Assembly (NCBI GenBank): GCA_934281605.1
Contig: CAKQXD010000004.1
Location: 124,001 to 188,000, forward strand
Direction: 5' to 3'
Source of the DNA: an uncultured Clostridia bacterium
GTDB lineage: Bacteria; Bacillota; Clostridia; Peptostreptococcales; Anaerovoracaceae
Length of the DNA: 64,000 nucleotides
The notes beneath the pieces were generated by a model. It was not told the origin of the DNA and did not search any database. It saw only the letters and a program-made list of their open reading frames with translations. Both the position numbers and the translations under genes were made by a program. Positions 16,905 through 24,869 of the stretch are shown piece after piece. Numbering within the stretch: the stretch's first letter is position 1; each line of letters opens with the position of its first letter.

Positions 16905-18239
16905 CTACTCGTCGTTAGACTTTCCGCCGCTATACCGCCGGAAGATCAGGCTGGAGTTTTGTCCCCCGAAGCCAAAGGCGTTAGTCATAGCCGTGTCGAC
17001 AGGCATCCGGCGGCTTTCGCCGCACACGAGATCCAGCTGCGAATCACATTGCTCCAGATTCAATGTAGGTGGGACGATTCCTTCCCGGATCGCCTGGATA
17101 CAGGCGATGGATTCGGTGATGCCACCGGCCCCCATCATGTGGCCGGTGGCTCCTTTTGTCGAGCTGATGACGGGGCGGATTCCCGCCGCCCCGCCTGTCG
17201 ATCCCTCCAGGACTTCCCAGGTTTCCGAAGACTGACCCGTACCCGATTTCCCGCCAAACAACTGACCAAGGGCGTTCAACTCGGCTTCATCACCTAGTTT
17301 GGTTCCTGTTCCGTGGGCGTTGATATAGTCGATGCCCTGCGGAGAAAGACCTGCCTGTTTCAAGGCTTTTTTCATGCACTTGATGGAGCTGATCCCGTCA
17401 GGATTAGGCTTGATCACATGATACGCGTCATTGTTATTGGCCCAGCCGGCCAGCTCGGCATAGATGGTCGCACCGCGAGCCAGAGCATTTTCTTCGGTTT
17501 CCAATACCAGGGCACCGCCGCCTTCGCCGATGACAAAGCCGCTTCGCTCTGCATCAAAAGGCCTGCAGGAATGCTGCGGATTGTCATTCACCCGCGATAA
17601 AGTGTGGGCATTGGCCAGAGAGTAGATCACCAGCGGGCAGAGAATGCTTTCGGCGCCGACCGCCAGGACGGCGTCCGCTTCATCTGCCTGCAGCAGCATG
17701 GCGGCAGCAGAAACGGCGTCGCCGCCGGATGCGCAGGCCGTAGATAATGTAACGCTGTGGCCGGTGATCCCGTGGGCGATGGCGATTTGAGCCGCAGCGA
17801 TATTTCCCAAAATCCGCGGCACAAATCGCGGACCTACATTCTTGTGAACCGCGTTGGTCAAGATCTCCTGGGTAGCTGCCGTGGTAGCAACGCCCGCCAT
17901 AGCTGTCCCCATCACGATCCCCATACGATCGGGGTCGGCAGGGAGATCGGGTCCGGCTACTCGGTCTGAAACGCCTGCCATCGCCAGGGCTTCTGCTGCC
18001 GCCACATAAGCGTACTGGGTGAACGCATCCGTTTCATGGATCATTTTCTTCGGCATATATCTTTGCAGGTCAAAAGAATGGACTTCCGCTGCGATCTGCA
18101 CCGCCAGATCATCCGCGTCAAACTGCCGGATCCGGTCGATGCCGCAGGCTCCCGCAATCAGATTGTTCCAGTATTCATCCACTCCGCTGCCGATGGGCGT
18201 CACTGCGCCCATTCCCGTTATCACGATTTTCTTTTTCAC
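16905..18239 (-). CDS. fabF: Beta-ketoacyl-[acyl-carrier-protein] synthase II
   Basis: 444 residues. It performs the condensation step of fatty acid elongation. The catalytic cysteine sits in STACASGGDAVSAA, the first histidine in NAHGTGTKLGDEAE, and the second in SSTKGATGHMMGAGG. N-terminal VITGMGAVTPIG and the C-terminal NAFGFGGQNSSLIF are standard. The GTG at 18239 is chosen because GGAGG lies 5 nt upstream. The frame extends 30 codons further without a better site. A Ser/Gly/Thr-rich insert (GGKSGTGQSSETWEVLEG, followed by STGGAAGIRP) before the second histidine is unusual. It stands alone, divergent from a LysR gene, rather than in a fab operon, so it may serve a specialised or back-up pathway. 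Confidence 0.92.
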   Translation of the reverse strand: MKKKIVITGMGAVTPIGSGVDEYWNNLIAGACGIDRIRQFDADDLAVQIAAEVHSFDLQRYMPKKMIHETDAFTQYAYVAAAEALAMAGVSDRVAGPDLPADPDRMGIVMGTAMAGVATTAATQEILTNAVHKNVGPRFVPRILGNIAAAQIAIAHGITGHSVTLSTACASGGDAVSAAAMLLQADEADAVLAVGAESILCPLVIYSLANAHTLSRVNDNPQHSCRPFDAERSGFVIGEGGGALVLETEENALARGATIYAELAGWANNNDAYHVIKPNPDGISSIKCMKKALKQAGLSPQGIDYINAHGTGTKLGDEAELNALGQLFGGKSGTGQSSETWEVLEGSTGGAAGIRPVISSTKGATGHMMGAGGITESIACIQAIREGIVPPTLNLEQCDSQLDLVCGESRRMPVDTAMTNAFGFGGQNSSLIFRRYSGGKSNDE

Positions 18240-18460
18240 ATTTTCCTCCGCACTTCCTTCCGTAAGCGCCATGCAGTGCGACACGACCTCGCACGCCGAA
18301 AACGCTGCGGCGGAAGCTTTACATCTCAATCCCCATGCTATATAATAGCAAAAACGGATAAAAAGTTGTCTTCTTGTCAGTTTTCTGGATAATTATGTCT
18401 GTTCTGTGCTTTGATGATACCATCGAAGCGCGGCGGCTGTCAATAAACGGGAGTATTGCA
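18240..18460. promoter_or_regulatory. Shared divergent promoter region of fabF and the LysR gene
   Basis: 220 bp between divergent starts, the classic place for LysR binding (T-N11-A motifs). Several candidate T-N11-A spacings exist, but none stands out, so I do not mark one. Confidence 0.5.
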
Positions 18461-19468
18461 ATGCACTTAAATCAGATAAAAAGTTTCATCACGGTCAGCC
18501 AGGTGCTGAATTTTACCAATGCGGCGCGGCAAAACGGGGTACCTCAGTCCACCATCAGCCGGCAGATCAACGACCTGGAGCAGCAGCTGGGAGTCAAGCT
18601 GTTTTACCGGACCAGGCGGGACGTGCGGCTGACCCAGGAAGGGCGGGCGTTTTTGCCGTATGCGCAGGAGATTTTAGATGCTGCGAAGAAGGGTGCATTC
18701 GCTGTCAAACAGCTGCATGAGGGTGCAGAAGGCCGGCTTTCCATCGCGACCATCGATGATTCCGACCGGTTCCTGACCCAGTGCCTGCGGGAGTTTTCCC
18801 GGAAATATCCCGGTATCGTAGTGGATCTGACCTACGTGTCACATGGCGAGCCGCTGCAAAGCGAGGTGGACGATCCCTATGATTTTCACTTTCATTATCT
18901 GGATATGATCCCTGACAGCGAGGAATACGAAGTGATGGAGACCCACACCAGTCAGCTCTGCTTCGTGTCGCCGAAGCGGGATGATGGGGGCGCTTCTGGC
19001 GCTGCTGGCAAGTATGATGCTTCTGGTCAGCCAAGTGCCGCCGGAGGGTCGGATGCCGCTGGCGACCCGAAATCGGCTGTAGAGCCTGGTACTGCCGCCA
19101 GCCCTGACAACGACCTGGATCCCGCTACCCTGCCGCGGGAAAAATTCATCCTGATTTCCGAGGAGGAAAATCCTATCCTTTATATGCAGGTCATGAATTA
19201 CTGTCAGACTCATCGCTTCACACCGCAGATCGCCAACCGTTTCTCCGACGTCAAATCGGTGCTGCTGTCCGTGGGCGCCGGCCTGGGGATCTCTATCCTG
19301 CCAGCGGAAGTGGCTGCGATCGTCGCAAGCCTTCCAGAGACCGAGATACAGGTAACGCCTATCGACGATGAAAGCTACGCCATCACCTGCGCCGTCGCTT
19401 GGAAAAAGTCTTTGCTGAATCCGGCTGCGGAATTGTTCCTGCGGGTTATGGAGGAACAACTGGGGTAA
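18461..19468 (+). CDS. LysR-family transcriptional regulator with a low-complexity insert
   Basis: 335 residues. The N-terminal helix-turn-helix (MHLNQIKSFITVSQVLNFTN, then AARQNGVPQSTISRQINDLE) and linker helix are canonical, followed by a periplasmic-binding-like effector domain. Within that domain, between LCFVSPKRDD and LPREKFILIS, lies an insert of about 55 residues rich in G, A, S, D and P. No usual LysR protein has it. The ATG at 18461 follows GGGAG. It is divergent from fabF with about 220 bp between, the arrangement typical of a LysR protein controlling its neighbour. The effector is unknown. Confidence 0.88.
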   Translation: MHLNQIKSFITVSQVLNFTNAARQNGVPQSTISRQINDLEQQLGVKLFYRTRRDVRLTQEGRAFLPYAQEILDAAKKGAFAVKQLHEGAEGRLSIATIDDSDRFLTQCLREFSRKYPGIVVDLTYVSHGEPLQSEVDDPYDFHFHYLDMIPDSEEYEVMETHTSQLCFVSPKRDDGGASGAAGKYDASGQPSAAGGSDAAGDPKSAVEPGTAASPDNDLDPATLPREKFILISEEENPILYMQVMNYCQTHRFTPQIANRFSDVKSVLLSVGAGLGISILPAEVAAIVASLPETEIQVTPIDDESYAITCAVAWKKSLLNPAAELFLRVMEEQLG

Positions 19469-19595
19469 ATGTGGTCGCACTTTGGACAAAAGGGCTTTTG
19501 CGCCGTGTCCTGCAAAGGCCTCAGCTTCGACAGCTTTTTTCAATCCAGGCATTTTTTACCAGCAAAACCGTTCCAAAATCAAGAAAATAAGAAAC

Positions 19596-19702
19596 CCAGA
19601 GCCCGGAATATAGTATCGGCTCTGGATTTTGTTATGAAATCGTAACGTCGAAACGCAAGGTGCGCTCAAAAAACGCTGAAGGCAAAACCTTCAGCGTTTT
19701 TT
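19596..19702. terminator. Two terminators between LysR and acyl-CoA ligase genes
   Basis: CCAGAGCC/GGCTCTGG (19596-19625) followed by ATTTTG ends the LysR transcript. AAAACGCTGAAGG/CCTTCAGCGTTTT (19670-19700), flanked by A and T runs, is bidirectional and also ends the convergent ligase transcript. One CTGCAAAG octamer lies at 19511 in this gap. The rest of 19469-19753 holds no gene. Confidence 0.88.
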
Positions 19703-19753
19703 ACATCTCCTGGAGCCAACCCCGCGCCTAACGCGGGGTACCTCTTTATCCCC

Positions 19754-21409
19754 TTATCGTCTCTTCAGCACTCCGTTTTTCAGATCTTCTGCCGCCTGCT
19801 GCTTCATTACATAATGCATCTTCTTTCCGGTGGCTGTATGCGGGAGTTCTTCCACGATACAGTACCAGCGAGGACGCTTATACGTTGAAAGCATCGGACT
19901 GTTGTTGCAGAACCTGGTCAGCTCTGCGATCGTCAGAGACGGATCCTTTGCAACAACGTAAGCTGCCACCGCCTGTCCACGCACTTTATCAGGCACGGCT
20001 ACCACCATGGAGTCCTCCACCTTCTCGAATTCGTTGAGGGCCTCTTCGATCTGGGTCGGATAGATGTTCTCCCCGGAGCATACGATCATATCGTCCTTAC
20101 GACCGTTGATCGTCACATAAAGGTTCTCCCCCCATGTCCCCAGATCCCCCGTATACATCCAGCCTTTATAGAACTTCTTCTCCTCTTCTTCCGGATTATT
20201 ATAATAGCTGTAGGTCGTCTTGCCCGGGCTGCTTATGATGACTTCACCCGTCGTGACATTGTCCTTTTCTACCAGCTCTTCCGGCTCAGCTTTGTGATCA
20301 TCATAAACCTTAACGACCCGCACTTCATCATCGATACAGCTGCCGCCTACGCTTCCAGCATAATCCGGAAGATCATAAGGGCGCAGGAACGAGTTCCAGA
20401 AAGTTTCCGTCGTGCCGTAACCGTTTAAAATATTCGGCGTCAGGACTTCCATGAATTTTTTGCAGGCTGCTTTTTCCAGCGGAGCCCCCATAGTGACCAG
20501 CCCCTTCAAACGGGAAAGATCATACGGAGTCTTTTCCTGGATACGCGTCAGCATTTCCAGCGATGCCGGGGATCCTGTCAGGAACGTCACCCCATATTTT
20601 TCCACATACTGCAAAGTCGTTCGCGGCGAGAAACTCCGCATCACCACCAGAGCCGCGCCTACAAAGAAAGTCGGACACGTACCTCCGGAGTGACTGCCTC
20701 CGCGGTGAAACAGCGGCGTCATGTTCATGCAGACGTCTTTCACATTCAGCGGATAATGCATGATGGCGTCATGAGCCGAAAGCACTTCGTTGATATCATT
20801 AAGCGGTACGCTCTTCGGCAGCGCCGAAGTCCCGCTGGTGCACATCCGGATCACTTCATCGTAAATGTGCGGTTCAAAGTCCATCTCCGGATCGTTCTGC
20901 GGCTGCGCAGCCACGTAAGCTTCGTAGCTGTAATGCCCTTCCGGCAAAGCGACCTCATCCTGATTGTCCGCTATCACCAGCCGCACCGGCTTGTGTTCCG
21001 CATGTTCTACAGCAGCCGCTACCATTTCCGCCACTTCTGCAGCGTACAGCACCACCTTCGGCTGGTTGTGATCAATAAGCAGCGCCAGTTCACCAAAGGA
21101 AAGCTTATAATTAGCCAGGTTTACGATCGCTCCGATCTTCCGCGGTCCGATATAGGAAAAGCAAAATTCCGGACAGTTAGGCAGCACCGACATGACTACA
21201 TCGTTCTTGCCGACCCCGTCCTGCCGCAGTGCATGAGCCAGCTGGTTGGCTTCCTGATTGAGCTGGGTGTAGGTCCAGGTCCGATCTGTCGCCGGATCGA
21301 TCAGCGCCGTTTTCTTGCCGTATCGTCTCACATTTCTCATGAAGCCGTTGAGCCAGGTGTACTGGTGCTCAAAGGTTTCGATAAACATTTTGTCATCATA
21401 CGTTCTCAT
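19754..21409 (-). CDS. Class I adenylate-forming enzyme (acyl-CoA/aryl-CoA ligase family)
   Basis: 551 residues, full length for this family. It activates a carboxylic acid with ATP and then forms the CoA thioester. Motifs in order: the phosphate loop MCTSGTSALPKSVPL (T-S-G-T with Ser-Ala in place of Thr-Gly), the PLFHRGG segment, the adenine-binding LNGYGTTETFW, YTGD with GRKDDMIVCSGENIYPTQIE at the hinge, and the catalytic lysine in ATGKKMHYVM. The substrate cannot be read from sequence; medium-chain, aryl or carnitine-like acids are possible. The loop departs from the usual SGTTGxPK. GGAGGGGATCTT precedes the ATG. A consensus promoter with repeat elements lies upstream. Confidence 0.9.
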   Translation of the reverse strand: MRTYDDKMFIETFEHQYTWLNGFMRNVRRYGKKTALIDPATDRTWTYTQLNQEANQLAHALRQDGVGKNDVVMSVLPNCPEFCFSYIGPRKIGAIVNLANYKLSFGELALLIDHNQPKVVLYAAEVAEMVAAAVEHAEHKPVRLVIADNQDEVALPEGHYSYEAYVAAQPQNDPEMDFEPHIYDEVIRMCTSGTSALPKSVPLNDINEVLSAHDAIMHYPLNVKDVCMNMTPLFHRGGSHSGGTCPTFFVGAALVVMRSFSPRTTLQYVEKYGVTFLTGSPASLEMLTRIQEKTPYDLSRLKGLVTMGAPLEKAACKKFMEVLTPNILNGYGTTETFWNSFLRPYDLPDYAGSVGGSCIDDEVRVVKVYDDHKAEPEELVEKDNVTTGEVIISSPGKTTYSYYNNPEEEEKKFYKGWMYTGDLGTWGENLYVTINGRKDDMIVCSGENIYPTQIEEALNEFEKVEDSMVVAVPDKVRGQAVAAYVVAKDPSLTIAELTRFCNNSPMLSTYKRPRWYCIVEELPHTATGKKMHYVMKQQAAEDLKNGVLKRR

Positions 21410-21579
21410 AAGATCCCCTCCATATATTCACTTTAATCACATTTTGCTATTATATAATTCGTTTTTTGCATTATAAGTGTCTCTAGCAGCGAAAATTGCT
21501 TCAACACCCTTATTTTGCGATAGTTTTTCCTTCTTTAATCACTTTTTGCATTATATAATAGCATTTTATGCTTGTCAAT
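21410..21579 (-). promoter_or_regulatory. Promoter and repeat elements of the ligase gene
   Basis: TTGACA (21573-21578), 17-bp spacer, TATAAT (21550-21555) on the minus strand. A direct repeat CTTTAATCAC-A/T-TTTTGC occurs at 21431-21447 and 21533-21549, each followed by an ATTATATAAT block, the second overlapping the -10. TGCTATTATATAAT at 21445-21458 recurs inverted at 21550-21563. This looks like a two-site operator. The remaining 21580-21755 holds no gene I can support. Confidence 0.65.
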
Positions 21580-21755
21580 CCGATTTCAGCCAAATTCTGC
21601 CGAAATTCGGCATTTGCCTATAGGGTGTCGGGTGCCCGGGGCTTCTCCCAGACGGGCCATCCTCCAGGCCAGACCCTGCAAACAGGCTGCCACCTGGGTC
21701 TCTCCCTCACAGCAGGCCATCCTCCATGCCCTACCGCTCCAAGCTATCCTGCTAT

Positions 21756-23084
21756 CTACCCCAGCCTGATCTCCAGTGCAAAGTCTTCGCCGGACTTTTT
21801 CCACGTTGCCGTACCGCCGTGGTGAGCTGCCAGGGTGCGGATCACGCCATACATGGGATTGCGGCGCAAACGCCGCAGTCTCATCGTTTTCCGGCGGGCC
21901 CGTCCACGTCCTCTCGTGCAGCCAGGATTCCCGGGCTGCAGACCTTCCCCAGTCTGCCCGTAAGGCTCAAACTGCCTGCTTTCAAGATTTCCAGTCTGCC
22001 TGTCAGGCCCAAGCTGTGTGTCCGCACCATGAATCACACAGGAGAGAACGCCTTCCTGCCCTGCCCCGGTGCGGATCTCCAGCGCCTCTGCCGGCAGTCC
22101 ATGGGCTTCCAGCACGTCCATCATATAATGATAAATTTCATACTTTTCCCGGGAAGAAAGCAGCTCCGTATCGATGCACTGCCATCCAGTCTGGTGCGAT
22201 ACCCGCTCCAGAATTATTTCTGACGCATGTTCCAGTGCAGTACGGTATGCGCCCTGCCCGCCGCCTGCCGCCAGATGGTTGGACAGATCGTGACGAAGCT
22301 GCCGCACACCCAGATACAGGCCGGAAACGTTGGTGTAGTAATCCAGCATCATGCGGTTTTCCAAGCGGTGGATCCGGTGAAACCTGTGATAATCCTTCAT
22401 GCCGTAAAACAGCAGGACTACGATCAGCACCAGAGAAAGCAGCAGGATACTGCCCAGAAAATACCCGCCTAAAATTCCAGCAGAACTGCCGATGATCACA
22501 TATCCGCTTTCCCGCAGCATCAACAGCTCTTTCCCCAGATACACCAGGCACGCCAGCACAAAAAAGATCAGGCATAGCCTGTCGGAGATCCTTTGCAGGA
22601 GACGATCCAGCCATCCGTTGACCAGTCGGCTCACCGCCAGCACTTCCGCGAAAGCGATCAGGTTGATGCAAATGCTCGCCAAAAGATACTGCCAGCTGTC
22701 CTCCGGATACGGCAGCGTCAGCCGATATGCCAGATAGGTAAACGGAATCAGCACCAGATTGATCTGATACAGATAGCATGTCACTTTGATGAAATTGCGC
22801 GGCAGATAGCCCCGACCAAATACGCCAACGATCACCAGGAAGATCAGCGTACTCATGGCCTGCAGCAGCGAGTCCAGGACGGGAAGCTGCTGTGAAGACA
22901 CATAAGCGGGCATCGACTCGATTCCGCCCATGAGACATTCCAGCACAAATTTGCTCACAGCTGTGAACCAAAAGCAAAAACGCGGATGCTGCGCCACGCC
23001 GATGCAGCGAAATAATATGATCAGCAAAATGCCGGCATACACCAGGGCATGCACGACCGTAGTAAGAAGCACTGCAAGACTCAT
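21756..23084 (-). CDS. Membrane sensor-kinase-like protein (AgrC/HPK10 type) with an incomplete ATPase domain
   Basis: 442 residues. About seven membrane helices fill residues 1-228. Then comes a dimerisation helix with the phosphoacceptor motif RQLRHDLSNHL (H about 265), as in AgrC/quorum-type histidine kinases. The C-terminal part is odd. No N-box (NLLDNA-like) or GxGL ATP-lid motif is present. Instead there is a Gly/Gln/Arg-rich stretch (about 345-405, with QTGNLE and QTGEGLQ repeats), followed by a GHKL-like last segment (HHGGTATWKKSGEDFALEIR). No response regulator gene is adjacent. It may be a pseudo-kinase or sensor, or a kinase damaged by repeat expansion. AGAGGT precedes the ATG. Confidence 0.7.
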   Translation of the reverse strand: MSLAVLLTTVVHALVYAGILLIILFRCIGVAQHPRFCFWFTAVSKFVLECLMGGIESMPAYVSSQQLPVLDSLLQAMSTLIFLVIVGVFGRGYLPRNFIKVTCYLYQINLVLIPFTYLAYRLTLPYPEDSWQYLLASICINLIAFAEVLAVSRLVNGWLDRLLQRISDRLCLIFFVLACLVYLGKELLMLRESGYVIIGSSAGILGGYFLGSILLLSLVLIVVLLFYGMKDYHRFHRIHRLENRMMLDYYTNVSGLYLGVRQLRHDLSNHLAAGGGQGAYRTALEHASEIILERVSHQTGWQCIDTELLSSREKYEIYHYMMDVLEAHGLPAEALEIRTGAGQEGVLSCVIHGADTQLGPDRQTGNLESRQFEPYGQTGEGLQPGNPGCTRGRGRARRKTMRLRRLRRNPMYGVIRTLAAHHGGTATWKKSGEDFALEIRLG

Positions 23085-23182
23085 AAAGCTACCTCTTTCT
23101 CCCCCTTTGAGATACTTTTATTATAGCCGCCTCCCCTGCGGGCGTAAACAGAAAACCCCGGAAAATCCGCCTGTGTACGGAC

Positions 23183-23262
23183 AAAAAAATACCCCCGAAA
23201 CGTCCTTTGCAGAACGCCCCGGAGGCGGTTATGGATAGAAGCCGGACGGCACGTCCGGCAAG
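23183..23262 (-). terminator. Terminator of the ECF S-component/amidohydrolase operon
   Basis: An imperfect GC-rich hairpin with a CTTTGCAG octamer in its loop is followed on the minus strand by GGTATTTTTTT (23183-23226). A perfect 7-bp hairpin GCCGGAC/GTCCGGC lies next to the stop codon (about 23242-23260). Confidence 0.7.
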
Positions 23263-23267
23263 CGGTA

Positions 23268-24020
23268 TTACAGTTTTAAAAGCTTCTTGACGTTGTTATA
23301 GAACACGTCTTCCAGCTCTTCGTCGGTCAGGCCGCTGACGATCGGCTTGAGCATTTCGACTGCAGGGTGGTGGAACGGTGCGTCCAGTCCCCACATGATG
23401 CGGTCGGAGCCGATGTCTCTGTAGGCTTCCTTGATCTTGGTGTGCATCGGCATGCCGGATGTTTCCAGATACAGGTTCGGGTATTTTTTCGCCATGTCGA
23501 TGGCCGACTGGATGAACATGCCGTTGCCGTGTCCCATGTGGATCATGACCATCGGCAGATCCGGGTAGATGTCAGCCAGCTGGCCTACGCTCCACGGGAG
23601 GGAGAAAGGCGGATGGCCGGTGTGGATCATGAGCGGGATCTCCAGTTCCTGTGCCAGCTCTGCGATCGGGAACACGCACTCATCGTTCGGGCAGTAAGCC
23701 TGTTCCAGCGGGTGGAGCTTGACTGCCTTGAAGTTGTGGTTTTTCACCGCGTCTTTTAAGATATCCAGGCAGTCCGGGTCCATCGGGTTAAGCCATGCTG
23801 CGCCGACAAAGCGATCCGGATACTTGTCTACGGCGTCCAGGCTGTCCTGGATCGGGTAGGTGCAGATCACGGATTTTTCTACGTTGTATTCGTCCATCTG
23901 ATCGATCAGCTCTTCCGGCGTGATACCGACGTCGCACCAGCTGCCGAAGTATCCGATGTGGCTGTGGGCGTCGATTTTCTTAAACTGTTTGATACGTTCT
24001 GAAAGGTTTTGTTCTAACAT
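23268..24020 (-). CDS. Amidohydrolase family 2 (ACMSD-like) protein
   Basis: 250 residues folding as a TIM-barrel metal hydrolase. Metal-ligand motifs are visible: DAHSHIGYFG (about 17-26), AVKLHPLEQ (about 98-106), IHTGHPPF, MIHMGHGNG and WGLDAPFHHP. Relatives include ACMSD-type decarboxylases and TatD-like or amidohydrolase 2 enzymes. The start overlaps the end of the ECF S-component gene by 7 nt, so the two products are probably made together and share a substrate. That suggests a vitamin or cofactor precursor is imported and then processed, but the substrate is not identifiable. Confidence 0.88.
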   Translation of the reverse strand: MLEQNLSERIKQFKKIDAHSHIGYFGSWCDVGITPEELIDQMDEYNVEKSVICTYPIQDSLDAVDKYPDRFVGAAWLNPMDPDCLDILKDAVKNHNFKAVKLHPLEQAYCPNDECVFPIAELAQELEIPLMIHTGHPPFSLPWSVGQLADIYPDLPMVMIHMGHGNGMFIQSAIDMAKKYPNLYLETSGMPMHTKIKEAYRDIGSDRIMWGLDAPFHHPAVEMLKPIVSGLTDEELEDVFYNNVKKLLKL

Positions 24021-24559
24021 TCTGCTGCTCCTTTCCCATCAGTACTATAAATAAAGTGTCTTCTCAGGCTGGTCTTCTGCAGTGCTTCGGAAATCACAAA
24101 TGCGATGATGATGCCGGAGATCGCCTGGAATGCCAGTCCTGGAACTGCCGCAATAGCTGCCGCTTTACCGAACAGGAAGTACCAGAAGATCACGTAGCCT
24201 ACGCCCTGCGTCAGACCTCCGGCCACTGCTGATATGATCCAGAGCACCCGGCCATTTAATCCGAATGCATGGTGCTTGATCATAGCACCCATCACGAGAG
24301 CCATGGCTGCCTTGCAGATCAAGGTAGGAACCGCCCAGATCGTGTATCCGCTGACAATATCCGCGAGAGCCGCACCGATACCGCCTGCAACTGCCCCGCG
24401 TTTTCCACCCAGCATCAGCACCGACAGGAAGATCATGGAGTCTCCGATGTGCATATATCCAAACGGCCCAGGAAATTTAATAATAAATACTCCCAGGAAA
24501 ACGATCGCAATAAACAGCGCCGTTTCACACAAATTCTTAATACGTTCTGTTTCTTTCAT
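24014..24559 (-). CDS. ECF transporter S-component
   Basis: 181 residues with about six membrane helices. The layout resembles substrate-binding S-components of energy-coupling-factor importers: a first helix with ALFIAIVFLGVFIIKFPGPF, the conserved YMHIGDSMIFLSVLMLGG loop (GYxHxGD, typical of the thiamine/panthothenate-like ECF group), and AALADI. It binds a vitamin-like substrate and must share the general EcfA1A2T module encoded elsewhere. It overlaps the amidohydrolase gene. AGGA precedes the ATG. No known riboswitch is recognisable upstream, so substrate class is open. Confidence 0.85.
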   Translation of the reverse strand: MKETERIKNLCETALFIAIVFLGVFIIKFPGPFGYMHIGDSMIFLSVLMLGGKRGAVAGGIGAALADIVSGYTIWAVPTLICKAAMALVMGAMIKHHAFGLNGRVLWIISAVAGGLTQGVGYVIFWYFLFGKAAAIAAVPGLAFQAISGIIIAFVISEALQKTSLRRHFIYSTDGKGAAEC

Positions 24560-24869
24560 TCTCTTGTCCTCATTTCTGTTAAGTTGTATGTCGCTTCCTC
24601 CGGGAGCCGGGCGCTGGGGCCCGCCTCCCTTCAGGTCTTAACTAGCATACCACCAGAATGTCATTGAAAAAATACCCAATTATATTATTTTTAAGCAGTA
24701 CAGTTAGCTGTAATCGGGAGTATTTAGGACAACATCGGTAAAACAGGTGCAATTTTTATGCGGTTATTGCGTACAGGTGCACTATAAAAAAGGAGCACAT
24801 ACACCGCCAGGCATACATGCTCCTGTAATTCTATTTTCTGCCGCCGCAGTGTCGCCGTCGCTACCAGCC
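24560..24869. other. Intergenic region between the ECF S-component and tyrS
   Basis: Contains a -10 (TATAAT on the minus strand at 24679-24684) for the ECF operon. A short dyad TACAG-TTAG-CTGTA (24699-24712) sits where the -35 would be, a candidate operator. The tyrS terminator (24785-24824) is also here. No gene seen. Confidence 0.5.
24785..24824 (-). terminator. Terminator of the prfA-tyrS operon
   Basis: AGGAGCA/TGCTCCT stem (24791-24797 and 24818-24824) followed on the minus strand by TTTTTTA. It lies 45 bp after the tyrS stop. Confidence 0.85.

Noticed and set aside
24560..24869. A T-box or vitamin riboswitch upstream of tyrS or the ECF S-component
   Set aside because: tyrS has upp directly upstream, and the ECF leader shows no recognisable TPP, FMN, cobalamin or similar core.
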